A DNA stretch of 64,000 nt. Origin: Cryobacterium gelidum (lineage in GTDB: Bacteria > Actinomycetota > Actinomycetes > Actinomycetales > Microbacteriaceae). The notes beneath the pieces are model-generated. The model made no database searches and was not told where the DNA came from. It saw nothing but the letters and a program-made list of their open reading frames with translations. The position numbers and the translations under genes are program-made. Numbering within the stretch: the first letter of the stretch is position 1; every line of letters begins with the position of its first letter. Of this stretch, positions 46,811 through 55,643 are shown in pieces. The stretch is taken from positions 54,285 through 118,284 of the forward strand of contig NZ_SOHL01000005.1 of the NCBI RefSeq assembly GCF_004403985.1, read 5' to 3'.

Positions 46811-47167
46811 TCAGTCGGCACGATCAACGACGCAGAACCGATTGCCCTCGGGATCCGCGAGGATCACGTAGTCAGCATCTGCTGGCCGCTTGTCACTAAG
46901 AATCTCGATCGCGCCGAGCGCCAGTAGTCGCGCGACCTCTGCTGGCTGGTTGTCGGTGTACAAATCGAGATGGATGCGAGGCGGAATCTGCGCCACGGAA
47001 GTGTGCAGGTCAAGCGAAATATTGGGGCCGCTCCCTACCCGCGGTCGCAGCACGGCGAAATCGCCGCTCGGCTCATCCTGCGGGACGTAGTCGAGCGCCA
47101 CAGTCCAAAACGCGAGTTGGCGACGCAGGTCGTCTACGCGCATAACAATCGAGCCCACCCGGATCAT
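46811..47167 (-). CDS. VOC family (glyoxalase-like) protein
   Basis: The 118-residue protein has the beta-alpha-beta-beta-beta pattern of the vicinal oxygen chelate fold: IVMRVDDLRRQLAFWTVAL, then RIHLDLYTDNQPAEVARLLALG, then VILADPEGNRFCVV. Family members bind a metal or small ligand and serve as lyases or resistance proteins. The function of this one is not predictable. It stands alone. Confidence 0.82.
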   Translation of the reverse strand: MIRVGSIVMRVDDLRRQLAFWTVALDYVPQDEPSGDFAVLRPRVGSGPNISLDLHTSVAQIPPRIHLDLYTDNQPAEVARLLALGAIEILSDKRPADADYVILADPEGNRFCVVDRAD

Positions 47168-47574
47168 GTGATGAACCTACCCCACTGTCGAAACAAGACA
47201 ATGGATGATTTCCGCAAGCCGGGCGCTCGCCGGGACATTGAGACGGCAGATGGACATCAGCCCATGGGTCGCGTTGCCAGGATGGCTCGTGCTACCCGAT
47301 TCGAGCCACGCGACCGGACACTACGGTACGACCCGAAAGGTCTGCGAGGTCCCGTCCGGCAGCGGTATGGGTGCCGAGCTGCAATCGAGTCGTTCTGCGA
47401 TCGCTGAACAGACGTGCAACTTAGTTCTGATCCATCGGCACCAGGGCCGAATCTACGCATTGGTCGAGGACAGCATCCAAGCCATCCTCGGCAACCTGCC
47501 ATTGCGTGAGCCACACATCAGTATCGTGCGGATCCTCAATCGTTCTCGGCTTTTTGTGTGCAAAGCGAGCCGGG
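47168..47574. other. 407-bp gap without a supported gene
   Basis: Short frames exist on both strands and none has a family pattern or plausible start. It is flanked by two minus-strand genes. No repeat or terminator was identified. Confidence 0.35.
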
Positions 47575-48987
47575 TTATTTGCACCAGTGCGGTAGGAATC
47601 CGTTGATGCTGCGGTTGCTGACACCGGTGCTCAGATCTACGAAGGTGGTCATCATCGCGGAAGAGCCAGGCAGAGTCGGGTATTGATCGCTTTCTCCGTC
47701 GCGAGGGAAGGTCTCCACAGCCACATATTGACCGTTCGGGGATACGCAGAAATCCCTAATTTCGGTGCCCTTTGAAGCTGGCACGTAGACGAAAGAACTG
47801 CCTCCATGGTCAGAGAGAGCCAGGAGTGGGCGGGATGTTCCATCAGTGTCCCACGCGTAATACAGGCGGACGAATCTGCCGTCCCGGTTGAGGACTTCAA
47901 GCTTTGCGGGGATGGCGTCACCGAGCTCATCATCGACGGGTAAATCCAAAGGCGTCACGGTACTGTCGCTGAGATCTATTGACGCGCCTTGGGTCGGATC
48001 AGCAACCACCAGAGAGTTTGTTCCCGGGATCAGGCCCCTCATCTCGACATGCTGCCCGAGGGGAACTATGTCACCCTCAACAGTCACGTCGATCAGATAC
48101 AGGGCTCCTTCCAGACCGTGCGCCACCAGCGATGTGGTGTCGGGAACGAAAACGTAATCCGTTACCGGTAGGGGCTGCTGGTCTACCCCAACAACTGCTT
48201 GTGGCACTGCTGTCTGCTCGTTGACGTCGTATGTGTAGAGAGTGTCAGCCGGATGCTCGTCCCCAGCAACTGGCACATCCGTTAGCGTGAAACCAATCAG
48301 GTTTGTCGTGCGTGATGTTTGAAGATCTTTCAAAACCGTGTTGGAGGGCAGCACAATTTCAAGCTCGGTCTCCTCTGTGAGAGAAAACAATGTCAGGTGA
48401 TTAATATTTTCCTGATCCAACGTCACCACGGCGAGATGCCCCGGAAGCACCGCGAATTCTTGTATTCGTTCCGCCGTGAATAAGGCTCGCCCCGCACCAG
48501 TTCCAAGTAGTGTGTCGCGCCGTATTTCGTCCGGTCGCTTCGTGCCATCACCGGTGGATCCTGAGTCTCGATGCAGAGTGTAAAGGTCCACATCGTCGGT
48601 GGTGAAGTCATACTCAATGGATGACTGAGCACCTTGGAATAATCCGATTACCGGGTCGATGTTGACCCGGTAATCGGTGTTGTAGTTGAGGGCGTCTTCG
48701 AAGGTGATGGTTACGACTGTGCCGTCTACGGCGACCGATACCGGGACCTTGGGGGTCACCGTGATCTGATCCCGGTTGATGCTGGATATCGGCTGGTCGG
48801 TGTTGAGCAGCAATCGTTGCCCCGGGTGAGCGATGACACTTCCGAGGTTGATGGCCGCCGATTCTAATCTGGGTCCTCGCGTGGTGTTGAGCAGTGCCAG
48901 TGTGCCCGCCAGCAGGGCTAGGACGATGACGGTCGTGAGCAACATCCGCGTGAAGTCCCGGCCGGATCGGGTGGAATCAGTAGACAT
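47575..48987 (-). CDS. membrane-anchored secreted protein with Ig-like domain
   Basis: The 470-residue protein has one N-terminal membrane helix (about residues 15-33). A bacterial Ig-like (Big_5-type) domain follows (about 45-130: DQITVTPKVPVSVAVDG, then VTITFEDAL). The rest is beta-rich and may form a propeller: SNTVLKDLQTSR, then DFCVSPNGQYVAV. It overlaps the DUF1980 gene by 11 bases as the last gene of a three-gene unit. It probably acts on the outer face with the permease genes, but the role is unknown. Confidence 0.65.
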   Translation of the reverse strand: MSTDSTRSGRDFTRMLLTTVIVLALLAGTLALLNTTRGPRLESAAINLGSVIAHPGQRLLLNTDQPISSINRDQITVTPKVPVSVAVDGTVVTITFEDALNYNTDYRVNIDPVIGLFQGAQSSIEYDFTTDDVDLYTLHRDSGSTGDGTKRPDEIRRDTLLGTGAGRALFTAERIQEFAVLPGHLAVVTLDQENINHLTLFSLTEETELEIVLPSNTVLKDLQTSRTTNLIGFTLTDVPVAGDEHPADTLYTYDVNEQTAVPQAVVGVDQQPLPVTDYVFVPDTTSLVAHGLEGALYLIDVTVEGDIVPLGQHVEMRGLIPGTNSLVVADPTQGASIDLSDSTVTPLDLPVDDELGDAIPAKLEVLNRDGRFVRLYYAWDTDGTSRPLLALSDHGGSSFVYVPASKGTEIRDFCVSPNGQYVAVETFPRDGESDQYPTLPGSSAMMTTFVDLSTGVSNRSINGFLPHWCK

Positions 48988-49729
48988 AAGGCTGTTGGGG
49001 TTGGTCGACGGCGGCTAGGACTTCAGGAATGATGACTATTCCCTCGGTGCTGGCGACGCTTGGATTCGCGGCCAAGCCGCCAGAAACGCCCACCCAGCTG
49101 TCAAGGGGAAATTCGTCCTGCCACCCCGGCCGGTACACCGGTACTCCCACGGGCTGGGCATCGACCACGCAGTGGCTCACGACGAACCGTGCCACGTAGA
49201 ACACGTTCTGCGGATCATCCGTGTCGGGCGTCACGAATCCGGTGAGCTGGGCTTTCTTTCCGGCGTAGAACTCGGCCCCGGCGCCTTGCCGCATCAGTGA
49301 GGCCCAGTCTTTCACTGAAAACTTCGACGCGTCCCCCCCTGTCAACTCAGCCGAAGCTTCCTCGGTCAGAGCTGCTGCGGACCCGTTTAAGTCGCGCTGC
49401 TCCAATGTGGTTGTCGTCAGGGTTGTGGGCGGCAGAACCAACAGTGCTACCACGGAGGCCGCGATCACTACGACGCTTGCGCCTCCCCAAAAACGCTTGC
49501 GCCTGGTTTCGGCTTCGTGATCGTGATCGTGTTCCTCATCTGGGGACAGCGCGAATGACACGATAACGACCACGGCGGCCACGACCGCCATGATGATCGA
49601 AAAAGCAAAATACCGGGGATGGATGTAGAGGCCCAATTGACCAGTGACGCCCAGCCACACCGTCGCGACAATTCCGATCAAGCTCAACACGGCTCCTCGC
49701 CATCGAGCGACCAGACGGCTAAGCGACAT
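48977..49729 (-). CDS. TIGR03943 (YcgQ/DUF1980) family membrane protein
   Basis: This 250-residue protein has two N-terminal helices and a His/Asp-rich loop, EEHDHDHEAE. A third helix and the family's extracytoplasmic domain follow: YAGKKAQLTGFV, then YVARFVVSHCVVDAQPVGVPV. YcgQ proteins accompany DUF318 permeases and are often zinc-regulated. The His cluster could bind metal. It overlaps genes on both sides by about 11 bases. Confidence 0.82.
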   Translation of the reverse strand: MSLSRLVARWRGAVLSLIGIVATVWLGVTGQLGLYIHPRYFAFSIIMAVVAAVVVIVSFALSPDEEHDHDHEAETRRKRFWGGASVVVIAASVVALLVLPPTTLTTTTLEQRDLNGSAAALTEEASAELTGGDASKFSVKDWASLMRQGAGAEFYAGKKAQLTGFVTPDTDDPQNVFYVARFVVSHCVVDAQPVGVPVYRPGWQDEFPLDSWVGVSGGLAANPSVASTEGIVIIPEVLAAVDQPQQPYVY

Positions 49730-50813
49730 AATTCACCGCCAGCCCCAGCACGGCCGAACAGAGTGCTACAACGCTAGTAATTTGAATTAACGTTCGCGCC
49801 GTGAACGTGGTTCGCATTAGAACGAGCATTTTGATGTCAATCATCGGGCCGAAGACCAGGAAAGCCACGATCGCGCCGGGAAGGAACGTCGCTCCAAACG
49901 ACAGCACGAAGAACGCGTCCACGTTAGAACAGATCGATACGACGAAGGCCAGTACCATGAGCGCCAGGACGGACCACACCGGATTGGTGCCCAGAGTAAC
50001 CAACACCTCACGGGGTATCCCCACCTGGATCACTCCGGCAATGGCGCAACCGATGAACAACGCCGGCATCATCGCGCTGGTTTCTTTCGTGAATAGACGA
50101 ACACTGCGCTGCAGTTTGCCGGCAGCCGAGTGCTGTTCCCCCTCGCTGGCGCAGGCCGCCTGGAACTGCGACGTGAGCAGTGTGTCCTGCCGGGGGTGAC
50201 GGCTATATATCCAGCCGATGAGGTTTGCAATCAAAAACCCGCCAGCGATACGACTGACGAGGATGCCGTTATCCCAGCCGAACGCTTGATACGTCGTGAT
50301 GATTGTGATCGGGTTGAGAATTGGTGCGGCAAGAAGGAATGTCATCGCCTCGGCGACCGTCAGGCCCTTTAGAATCAGGCCGCGTGTGAGCGGTACGTTT
50401 CCGCATTCGCACACAGGTATGAGAACGCCGATCAGCGAAACCGCAAACCGCCGCAATACTCCCCGACGGGGCAGGTGGCGCAGCAGAAAGCCTTCCGGAA
50501 GCCAAACCTGCACGACGACAGACAGAAAAATGCCCAAGAACACAAACGGTAGCGACTCGATAAGTACGCTGACCGCGAGTGTGACGAAGTCCTTCGCGGA
50601 GTCCGACATCCCTGCTGCCAAAGACTGGGGTGCCGACATGCGAAGTACAGCAAGAAGAGCTACTACGGCGAGCCCCAGGAGCAAGCCCTTCAGCCTGCGA
50701 CGTCGATCCCCGATTCTTTCACTACCCCGTTGAACAGCTGTGCTTGGACCCGCCGAACCCAGATCGGTCAACAGCACGGACTCTTCTAGATGATTACCGA
50801 TAGTTCTACTCAT
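49719..50813 (-). CDS. DUF318 (YcgR/UPF0718) permease
   Basis: The 364-residue permease has about eight helices and family motifs PVCECGNVPLTRGL and PALFIGCAIAGVIQVGIP, plus VDAFFVLSFGATFLPG. Such permeases appear with DUF1980 proteins in Zur-regulated operons and may transport metal or a complex. The first 40 residues are hydrophilic, so a later start is possible. It leads a tightly overlapping operon with the DUF1980 and secreted proteins. No clear Zur box was found upstream. Confidence 0.8.
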   Translation of the reverse strand: MSRTIGNHLEESVLLTDLGSAGPSTAVQRGSERIGDRRRRLKGLLLGLAVVALLAVLRMSAPQSLAAGMSDSAKDFVTLAVSVLIESLPFVFLGIFLSVVVQVWLPEGFLLRHLPRRGVLRRFAVSLIGVLIPVCECGNVPLTRGLILKGLTVAEAMTFLLAAPILNPITIITTYQAFGWDNGILVSRIAGGFLIANLIGWIYSRHPRQDTLLTSQFQAACASEGEQHSAAGKLQRSVRLFTKETSAMMPALFIGCAIAGVIQVGIPREVLVTLGTNPVWSVLALMVLAFVVSICSNVDAFFVLSFGATFLPGAIVAFLVFGPMIDIKMLVLMRTTFTARTLIQITSVVALCSAVLGLAVNYVA

Positions 50814-51197
50814 TTCATCCGCGAAGCGCCTGTCCTGAATCGACCGACGTTAGTCAGGATTCCGACCCCATACTCAATTAGGTGCAGAGTCAGCCTCTCA
50901 CAAAGTATCGTGCCAACCGATCGCGAGAGACCACGTAGCGAAATGACGTTCTTTCGGGAATGTGACTTGGGAGCATTGAGCTAAGTGCCGCGCTGCTTTG
51001 GAGCAGGTATCCGTGTCTTGTATGGCATGTTTTTTGACGCACATTGGTCATGAGACGCCGCCAAATGATTGCACCGGGTCGATGTGTTCGTCCAAAAAGG
51101 GTGACTGTCCCGGGGCGTTTTGCGAACGATCGATACCGAATGCCACACGACACAAGACCTTAGCGTGGGATATTCGACCGATTCAAAGTGCACCCCA
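50814..51197. other. 384-bp gap between permease operon and XRE regulator
   Basis: Both neighbours read leftward, so this contains the permease-operon promoter and the regulator's 3' flank. No coding frame with a recognisable family was found. A metal-responsive operator could lie here but I saw no clear palindrome. Confidence 0.35.
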
Positions 51198-51782
51198 CTA
51201 GACCGTCCCGCTCCAGGCTGCGGGCACGAGCGTCCACAGAACTTCGGCAATTGAGGGGCCCATGTTGCGCCAGCTGTGCAGCTCGTGCCCTGAAAAAGTC
51301 AGGGTGTCGCCAGCCGATAGGCTCACAGTCTTGTCGGAGAAGCGCACATCCACTTTCCCGTTTATAACGTGTACCACCTCGACGTCGCAGTTGATTGTGT
51401 AGAGCTCGTCGCCACCGTCCGCCCCCGGCTGCAGGGTAGAGCGCAGCACCTGCACGTGCGATTGCCCGCGCGGAGTGATCATGCGCTCGACGGCACCGCG
51501 ACCACCCATGTTGATCAGCGGTGCGTCCGCCAACTTCACCACCTCGGTCTCAGCCCCTTCAAAAAGCGAACCGATCGGCAAAGATAGCACCTGGCATATT
51601 GTGACCAGCGTGGCGACGCTGGGCGAGGTCTCGTCCCGTTCCACCCGGCTGATGAACCCTTTGGTGAGGTTCGTGGCAGACGCGAGCTGTTCGATGGTGA
51701 GCCTCTGGGCCTGCCGGCTCGCCCGGAGACGCGCACCGACGCGAACGCGATCTTCGGACGGAGTCGGGTGCACAGGTCTCAT
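51198..51782 (-). CDS. XRE-family regulator with C-terminal cupin
   Basis: The 194-residue protein has an N-terminal helix-turn-helix (LRASRQAQRLTIEQLA, then LTKGFISRVERDETSPS, about residues 15-65). A cupin ligand domain (about 105-190) follows: VEVVHVINGKVDVRF, then GDTLTFSGHELHSWRN. It is divergent from the agmatinase/NCS1-permease/hydrolase operon and likely regulates it in response to a small amine or purine-related ligand. That assignment rests on position only. Confidence 0.85.
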   Translation of the reverse strand: MRPVHPTPSEDRVRVGARLRASRQAQRLTIEQLASATNLTKGFISRVERDETSPSVATLVTICQVLSLPIGSLFEGAETEVVKLADAPLINMGGRGAVERMITPRGQSHVQVLRSTLQPGADGGDELYTINCDVEVVHVINGKVDVRFSDKTVSLSAGDTLTFSGHELHSWRNMGPSIAEVLWTLVPAAWSGTV

Positions 51783-51933
51783 GTCACTCCTTGCGATTCA
51801 CGCCAGTGGGACTTATATCTTGACAGGCAGCAGGTATGCCTTCAGAATCGGATGCAGTAAAAGTTCTCTAATAGACACATATTGTTGCATATCGGTACTA
51901 CATCTATAGCGTCACGAAAGCAAGGAAGTGACC

Positions 51934-52054
51934 ATGGTCGAGAATGAGCAACCTGTCAGGCCGGTCGACGCGAGTCTGGTGCCCCGGTTCGCCGGTATCG
52001 CCTGCGTCCCACGTGGCGTACGAAATCATCTCTGCAATGAGCCCCACCAAATAA
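51934..52054 (+). pseudogene. agmatinase remnant (head and tail, middle lost)
   Basis: The ATG with an AGGAAG site opens with VRPVDASLVPRFAGIA, the start of actinobacterial agmatinase. About 22 codons in, at around 52000, the sequence jumps one frame to ASHVAYEIISAMSP and a stop, the C-terminus of the same family. Roughly 270 residues with the metal-binding core are missing. It precedes the permease gene by 28 bp, where agmatinase would belong. Confidence 0.7.
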
Positions 52055-52082
52055 GTCGACCCGCTCAACTAAGAGGACAAAG

Positions 52083-53531
52083 ATGTCTAGCGCAACCACA
52101 ACAGTTACGACTCGCGATAGCGTGATCGAGCACCGCTCCATCGACTACGTGCCCCGCTCCGAGCGGCACGGGAAGGTGTGGCACCAGGGACCGTTCTGGT
52201 TCACTGGCAACTTTGTTCTGCCCACTATGGTGACGGGGTTCATCGGGCCGGTGATGGGTTTGAGCACCGGTTGGAGCATCCTGGCCGTTGTACTGGGCGC
52301 CACATTCGGAACCTTCTTCATGGCCTTCCACGCAAACCAAGGGCCACGAATGGGCCTCCCACAGATGATCCAATCCCGCGCTCAGTTCGGTAGCCGTGGC
52401 GCGATCGTTCCTTTTACTGCGACGGTCTTCGTCTACATCGGCTTCATGGTGTTTGACACGATTCTCGCGACGGAGGGTCTTCAGCTCATCCTGCCGGGTG
52501 AAAAGATCGTCTGGTATCCGATTCTGATCGCGGTATCAATCGTCATCGCCGTTGTCGGGCACGACCTGTTGCACTTCGTGCAGCGGTGGCTGACCTACCT
52601 GTTGGTGATCGTGTTTGCCATCCTCACCGTCCTCGCTATCGTGCATTTCAGCGGTGTCGGCGATACGGCAGCTTCCGCCAGCACGGCGGGTTGGGACGGC
52701 ACAGCATTCCTCGTACAGTTCTCCCTGGCCGCCGGCTACAACATTAGTTATGCCGTGTACGTCTCGGACTACACTCGTTATCTGCCCGAGGAAGTGTCGG
52801 CGCCCAAGCTGATCTCCTGGGTGTACGTGGGGGCTGCCGGGTCGGCAATCTGGCTGATGTCGCTTGGCGCACTGCTCGCCAGCAATATTCCCAACGCGGA
52901 TGCGATTGGCGCGATCAAGCAGATCGGTGATCTGCTGTTCCCGGGTTTCGGCACCTTTGCCGTGCTGGTCTCGACGGTTGCGCTGCTGTCGATCATGGGG
53001 GTCAACGCTTACGGTGCGATGCTCACCGGGGCGAGCGCCGTTGACGGCTTCCGGCAGGTTCGCCCTACCGTGAAACTGCGCATTATCGGCTTGGTCATCG
53101 TCGGGCTGGCAACGCTGGCGATCGCCTTGCTGATCCCGGACGACTATTTGGGCAGCTTTAGCGACTTCGTGATCATGATGCTGTACTTCCTGGTGCCGTG
53201 GACTGCGGTCAACCTGGTGGACTTCTATCTCGTGCGACACGGCGAATACGCGATCACCGAGATCTTTAAGTCGAAGGGCATATACGGGCGCTGGGCATGG
53301 CGCGGAGTCACCGCCTACCTGATCGGTTTCGCCGCAATGATTCCGTTCTTCTCCACCACCTTTTACGTCGGGCCAGTCGCCCAGACGCTCGGGGGCGCAG
53401 ACATATCATTTGTGGTCGGATTGGTCGTTTCCGGTGTTCTCTACCTGCTCTTTTCGCGCAGCATCGACCGCACGGCGGAAGCGGAAGCACGCAGGGAAAG
53501 CGAACTGGAACTCAAAGAACCTGTCGAGTAA
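52083..53531 (+). CDS. NCS1-family cytosine/purine/allantoin-type permease
   Basis: This 482-residue protein has about 12 helices and NCS1 patterns: HGKVWHQGPFWFTGNFVLP, then FFMAFHANQGPRMGLPQM, then a helix-6-like AAGYNISYAVYVSDYTRYL. It brings in a nucleobase, hydantoin or similar nitrogen compound with sodium or protons. It is followed 12 bases later by a carbon-nitrogen hydrolase gene. An AGAGGACAAAG site precedes the ATG. It appears intact. Confidence 0.88.
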   Translation: MSSATTTVTTRDSVIEHRSIDYVPRSERHGKVWHQGPFWFTGNFVLPTMVTGFIGPVMGLSTGWSILAVVLGATFGTFFMAFHANQGPRMGLPQMIQSRAQFGSRGAIVPFTATVFVYIGFMVFDTILATEGLQLILPGEKIVWYPILIAVSIVIAVVGHDLLHFVQRWLTYLLVIVFAILTVLAIVHFSGVGDTAASASTAGWDGTAFLVQFSLAAGYNISYAVYVSDYTRYLPEEVSAPKLISWVYVGAAGSAIWLMSLGALLASNIPNADAIGAIKQIGDLLFPGFGTFAVLVSTVALLSIMGVNAYGAMLTGASAVDGFRQVRPTVKLRIIGLVIVGLATLAIALLIPDDYLGSFSDFVIMMLYFLVPWTAVNLVDFYLVRHGEYAITEIFKSKGIYGRWAWRGVTAYLIGFAAMIPFFSTTFYVGPVAQTLGGADISFVVGLVVSGVLYLLFSRSIDRTAEAEARRESELELKEPVE

Positions 53532-53543
53532 AGGCATTTGATT

Positions 53544-54386
53544 ATGAGTGAAACAAAAATCGTGGTCGCCTGCTGCCAGCTTTCGCTGGCGGTGGGCGAC
53601 GCCGACGGTAACCGCGCCAAGGTCCGGTCTGCAATCTCCGACGCGGCGCGCGCCGGCGCGCGCGTGGTGGTGCTCCCTGAGCTCGCGAACACCGGATATA
53701 TGTTTGCAGACATCGATGAGTTGCGCGCGGCAGCCGAACCATTAAACGGCCCGACCATCACGGAGTGGGCGAATCTGGCAGCCCAATACGGGCTCATCAT
53801 TGTGGGAGGATTCGCGGAATCAGGCGACGGCGACCTGGTCTACAACTCGGCGGTACTGATCGACGAATCTGGTGTGCGCACGCGATACCGTAAGGCGCAC
53901 CTCTGGGATCGAGAGAAGGACAACCTGTTCACCCCCGGCTCCGACCTGCCTCCGGTGGTGGACACGGCGGTGGGCCGCATCGGCGTCATGATCTGTTACG
54001 ACCTCGAGTTCCCGGAGTGGATTCGCATGGTCGCCCTCGACGGCGCAGAGTTACTCTGCGCTCCGGTCAACTGGCCGCTGTACCCGGCTCCCAACGGGGA
54101 GCGGCCCACCGAAATCGTGAAAATTCAGGCTGGGGCAACGGTCAACCGCATGTTTATCGCGGCTGCAGCCCGAGTAGGCCAGGAGCGCGGCCAGGCCTGG
54201 CTCGGCGGCAGCGTGATCGTGGACGCGGATGGTTTCCCGCTCACCGAGATTCAGCTGGACACAGAGACCATAGTGCTGGCAACAATCAACCTGGCGGACG
54301 CCCGCGATAAGGCGATCAGCGAGCGGAACAACGTCCAGACCGACCGACGCCCCGAGCTGTACTCCCGGATTGGAAAACCTCTCTAG
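53544..54386 (+). CDS. carbon-nitrogen hydrolase (nitrilase superfamily)
   Basis: The 280-residue enzyme has the Glu-Lys-Cys triad: Glu46 in LPELANTGY, Lys117 in YRKAHLW and Cys151 in VMICYDLEFPEW. It is similar in layout to omega-amidase/N-carbamoyl-type amidohydrolases. It hydrolyses an amide or carbamoyl group, plausibly on the compound imported by the upstream permease. The ATG is 12 bases after the permease stop. Confidence 0.85.
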   Translation: MSETKIVVACCQLSLAVGDADGNRAKVRSAISDAARAGARVVVLPELANTGYMFADIDELRAAAEPLNGPTITEWANLAAQYGLIIVGGFAESGDGDLVYNSAVLIDESGVRTRYRKAHLWDREKDNLFTPGSDLPPVVDTAVGRIGVMICYDLEFPEWIRMVALDGAELLCAPVNWPLYPAPNGERPTEIVKIQAGATVNRMFIAAAARVGQERGQAWLGGSVIVDADGFPLTEIQLDTETIVLATINLADARDKAISERNNVQTDRRPELYSRIGKPL

Positions 54387-54405
54387 GTCTCTCCATAGCT
54401 CGTCC

Positions 54406-54697
54406 GTGACGACGGTAGCGATCGTGCAGCATCCGCTGGCTGTTCTCGACCTGGTGGAATCTCTGCGACGGGCATCGTAGTACGTAGCCGATGCCGCCGC
54501 CCGCGGTGCGCAACGCATCGTATTTCCTGAAACCTTCGTTCAATGTCACCGCGACGAGCGATCCGCTCGTGTGGCAGGTCGAGGAGCGGTTCGAGCACGC
54601 AGCCGCCTTTGAAACTCATCAGGAACGTGTCGCCAGCAGCGAGTGGGGTCAAACTATCTCAGGCATCGAACGCCGTTACTCCGTGACCGGACTTTAG
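54406..54697 (+). pseudogene. nitrilase head joined to monooxygenase tail
   Basis: A GTG opens TTVAIVQHPLAVLDLVESL, then RRAS, then TAG at 54478-54480, then YVADAAARGAQRIVFPETFV: the start of a nitrilase with one nonsense codon. After about 54545 a different frame carries WQVEERFEHAAAFETHQE and ISGIERRYSVTGL, the end of an antibiotic-biosynthesis-monooxygenase-type protein. Most of both genes is missing. Confidence 0.65.
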
Positions 54698-54906
54698 CCC
54701 TTCACCCGTGTCAGCAACTTATCCGGCACCGGGAACCCGACTTGTCCCGGTCAGCGTTCCTCTTTGCGCAGCAGACGCGCGAGCATTCCGCGATAGTCCT
54801 AGTGGCCGAAGCAGGGAGCCAAGGAAATGAAAAACTCGGGACTGCCGAGACGAAGGATCGACTCTAAAATCGACCATCTGATTTGACTTGTTGATGGTAC
54901 TCATCG

Positions 54907-55530
54907 TCAATTAGTTCCCGTCAGCGACAGAGCGCCTGGCCCGATGAGTTCTCCCGTGTGGACTGGCCGACCAGATGCTGCGAGCAGCAACGCTATTGCG
55001 GTGCCGCGTACCTCTTTGCCAACACCTTCGTCGAAGACCGTATCTGTTGCGATGATGCGTAGCCCTTCAAGGCGTTCCTTGCCTCCACCGAGTTTGACGC
55101 TGGTCTTCGCTTGGTATCGGAGTGCAATAGCCACCTCGGCGACCGGATACTCATGGTCGATGCCGAGAGGGCGTCGGATGTCCTCTCCGTGCGCGAATAC
55201 CTCAACCAACCGAGTGACTAAGGGTGCTGGTGCACTCGTTGTGCGGCTGCGGACACCCTGGAAGTTTGCCAGTGTCTGGGTTGGATCGGTGGACCGCTCC
55301 CGTGCAATCCCCGCGGCGTTGATTCGATCGAAGTCGAAGCCAGCGGCAATCATCCTGCTGACAAACCCGATACGAGTGGTCTTGGCGTCATAGACGCGGT
55401 GAGCCAGAACGGCATGGATATCCCACCCGGGGCCCAAGGATGGCGTTGTCCACTGCTGTGTGTTCAATGCCTTCAGATCTTGAATCAGTGCGTCACGTTC
55501 CTTGTGCACTATTGCCCATATCTCATTCAT
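54907..55530 (-). CDS. mycothiol-dependent maleylpyruvate isomerase-family protein
   Basis: This 207-residue protein begins at ATG 55530 behind GAGGAAG. The DinB-like N-terminal pattern is IWAIVHKERDALIQDL, then TPSLGPGWDIHAVLAH. It continues with VEVFAHGEDIRRPLGI, where His and acidic residues support metal binding. The family includes mycothiol-dependent isomerases and TIGR03083 proteins. The precise substrate is unknown. The IS21 element was inserted just upstream (46 bp). Confidence 0.8.
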   Translation of the reverse strand: MNEIWAIVHKERDALIQDLKALNTQQWTTPSLGPGWDIHAVLAHRVYDAKTTRIGFVSRMIAAGFDFDRINAAGIARERSTDPTQTLANFQGVRSRTTSAPAPLVTRLVEVFAHGEDIRRPLGIDHEYPVAEVAIALRYQAKTSVKLGGGKERLEGLRIIATDTVFDEGVGKEVRGTAIALLLAASGRPVHTGELIGPGALSLTGTN

Positions 55531-55643
55531 AGAGCTTCCTCGGTAGGTTCTAAGAGCCTCGTAGTCATTCAAACGTGTTAACGCCAACTGAAAACAGGGC
55601 CAGAAACGCCAACTGAAAATAGGGCCACCAACCATCATGGAAG

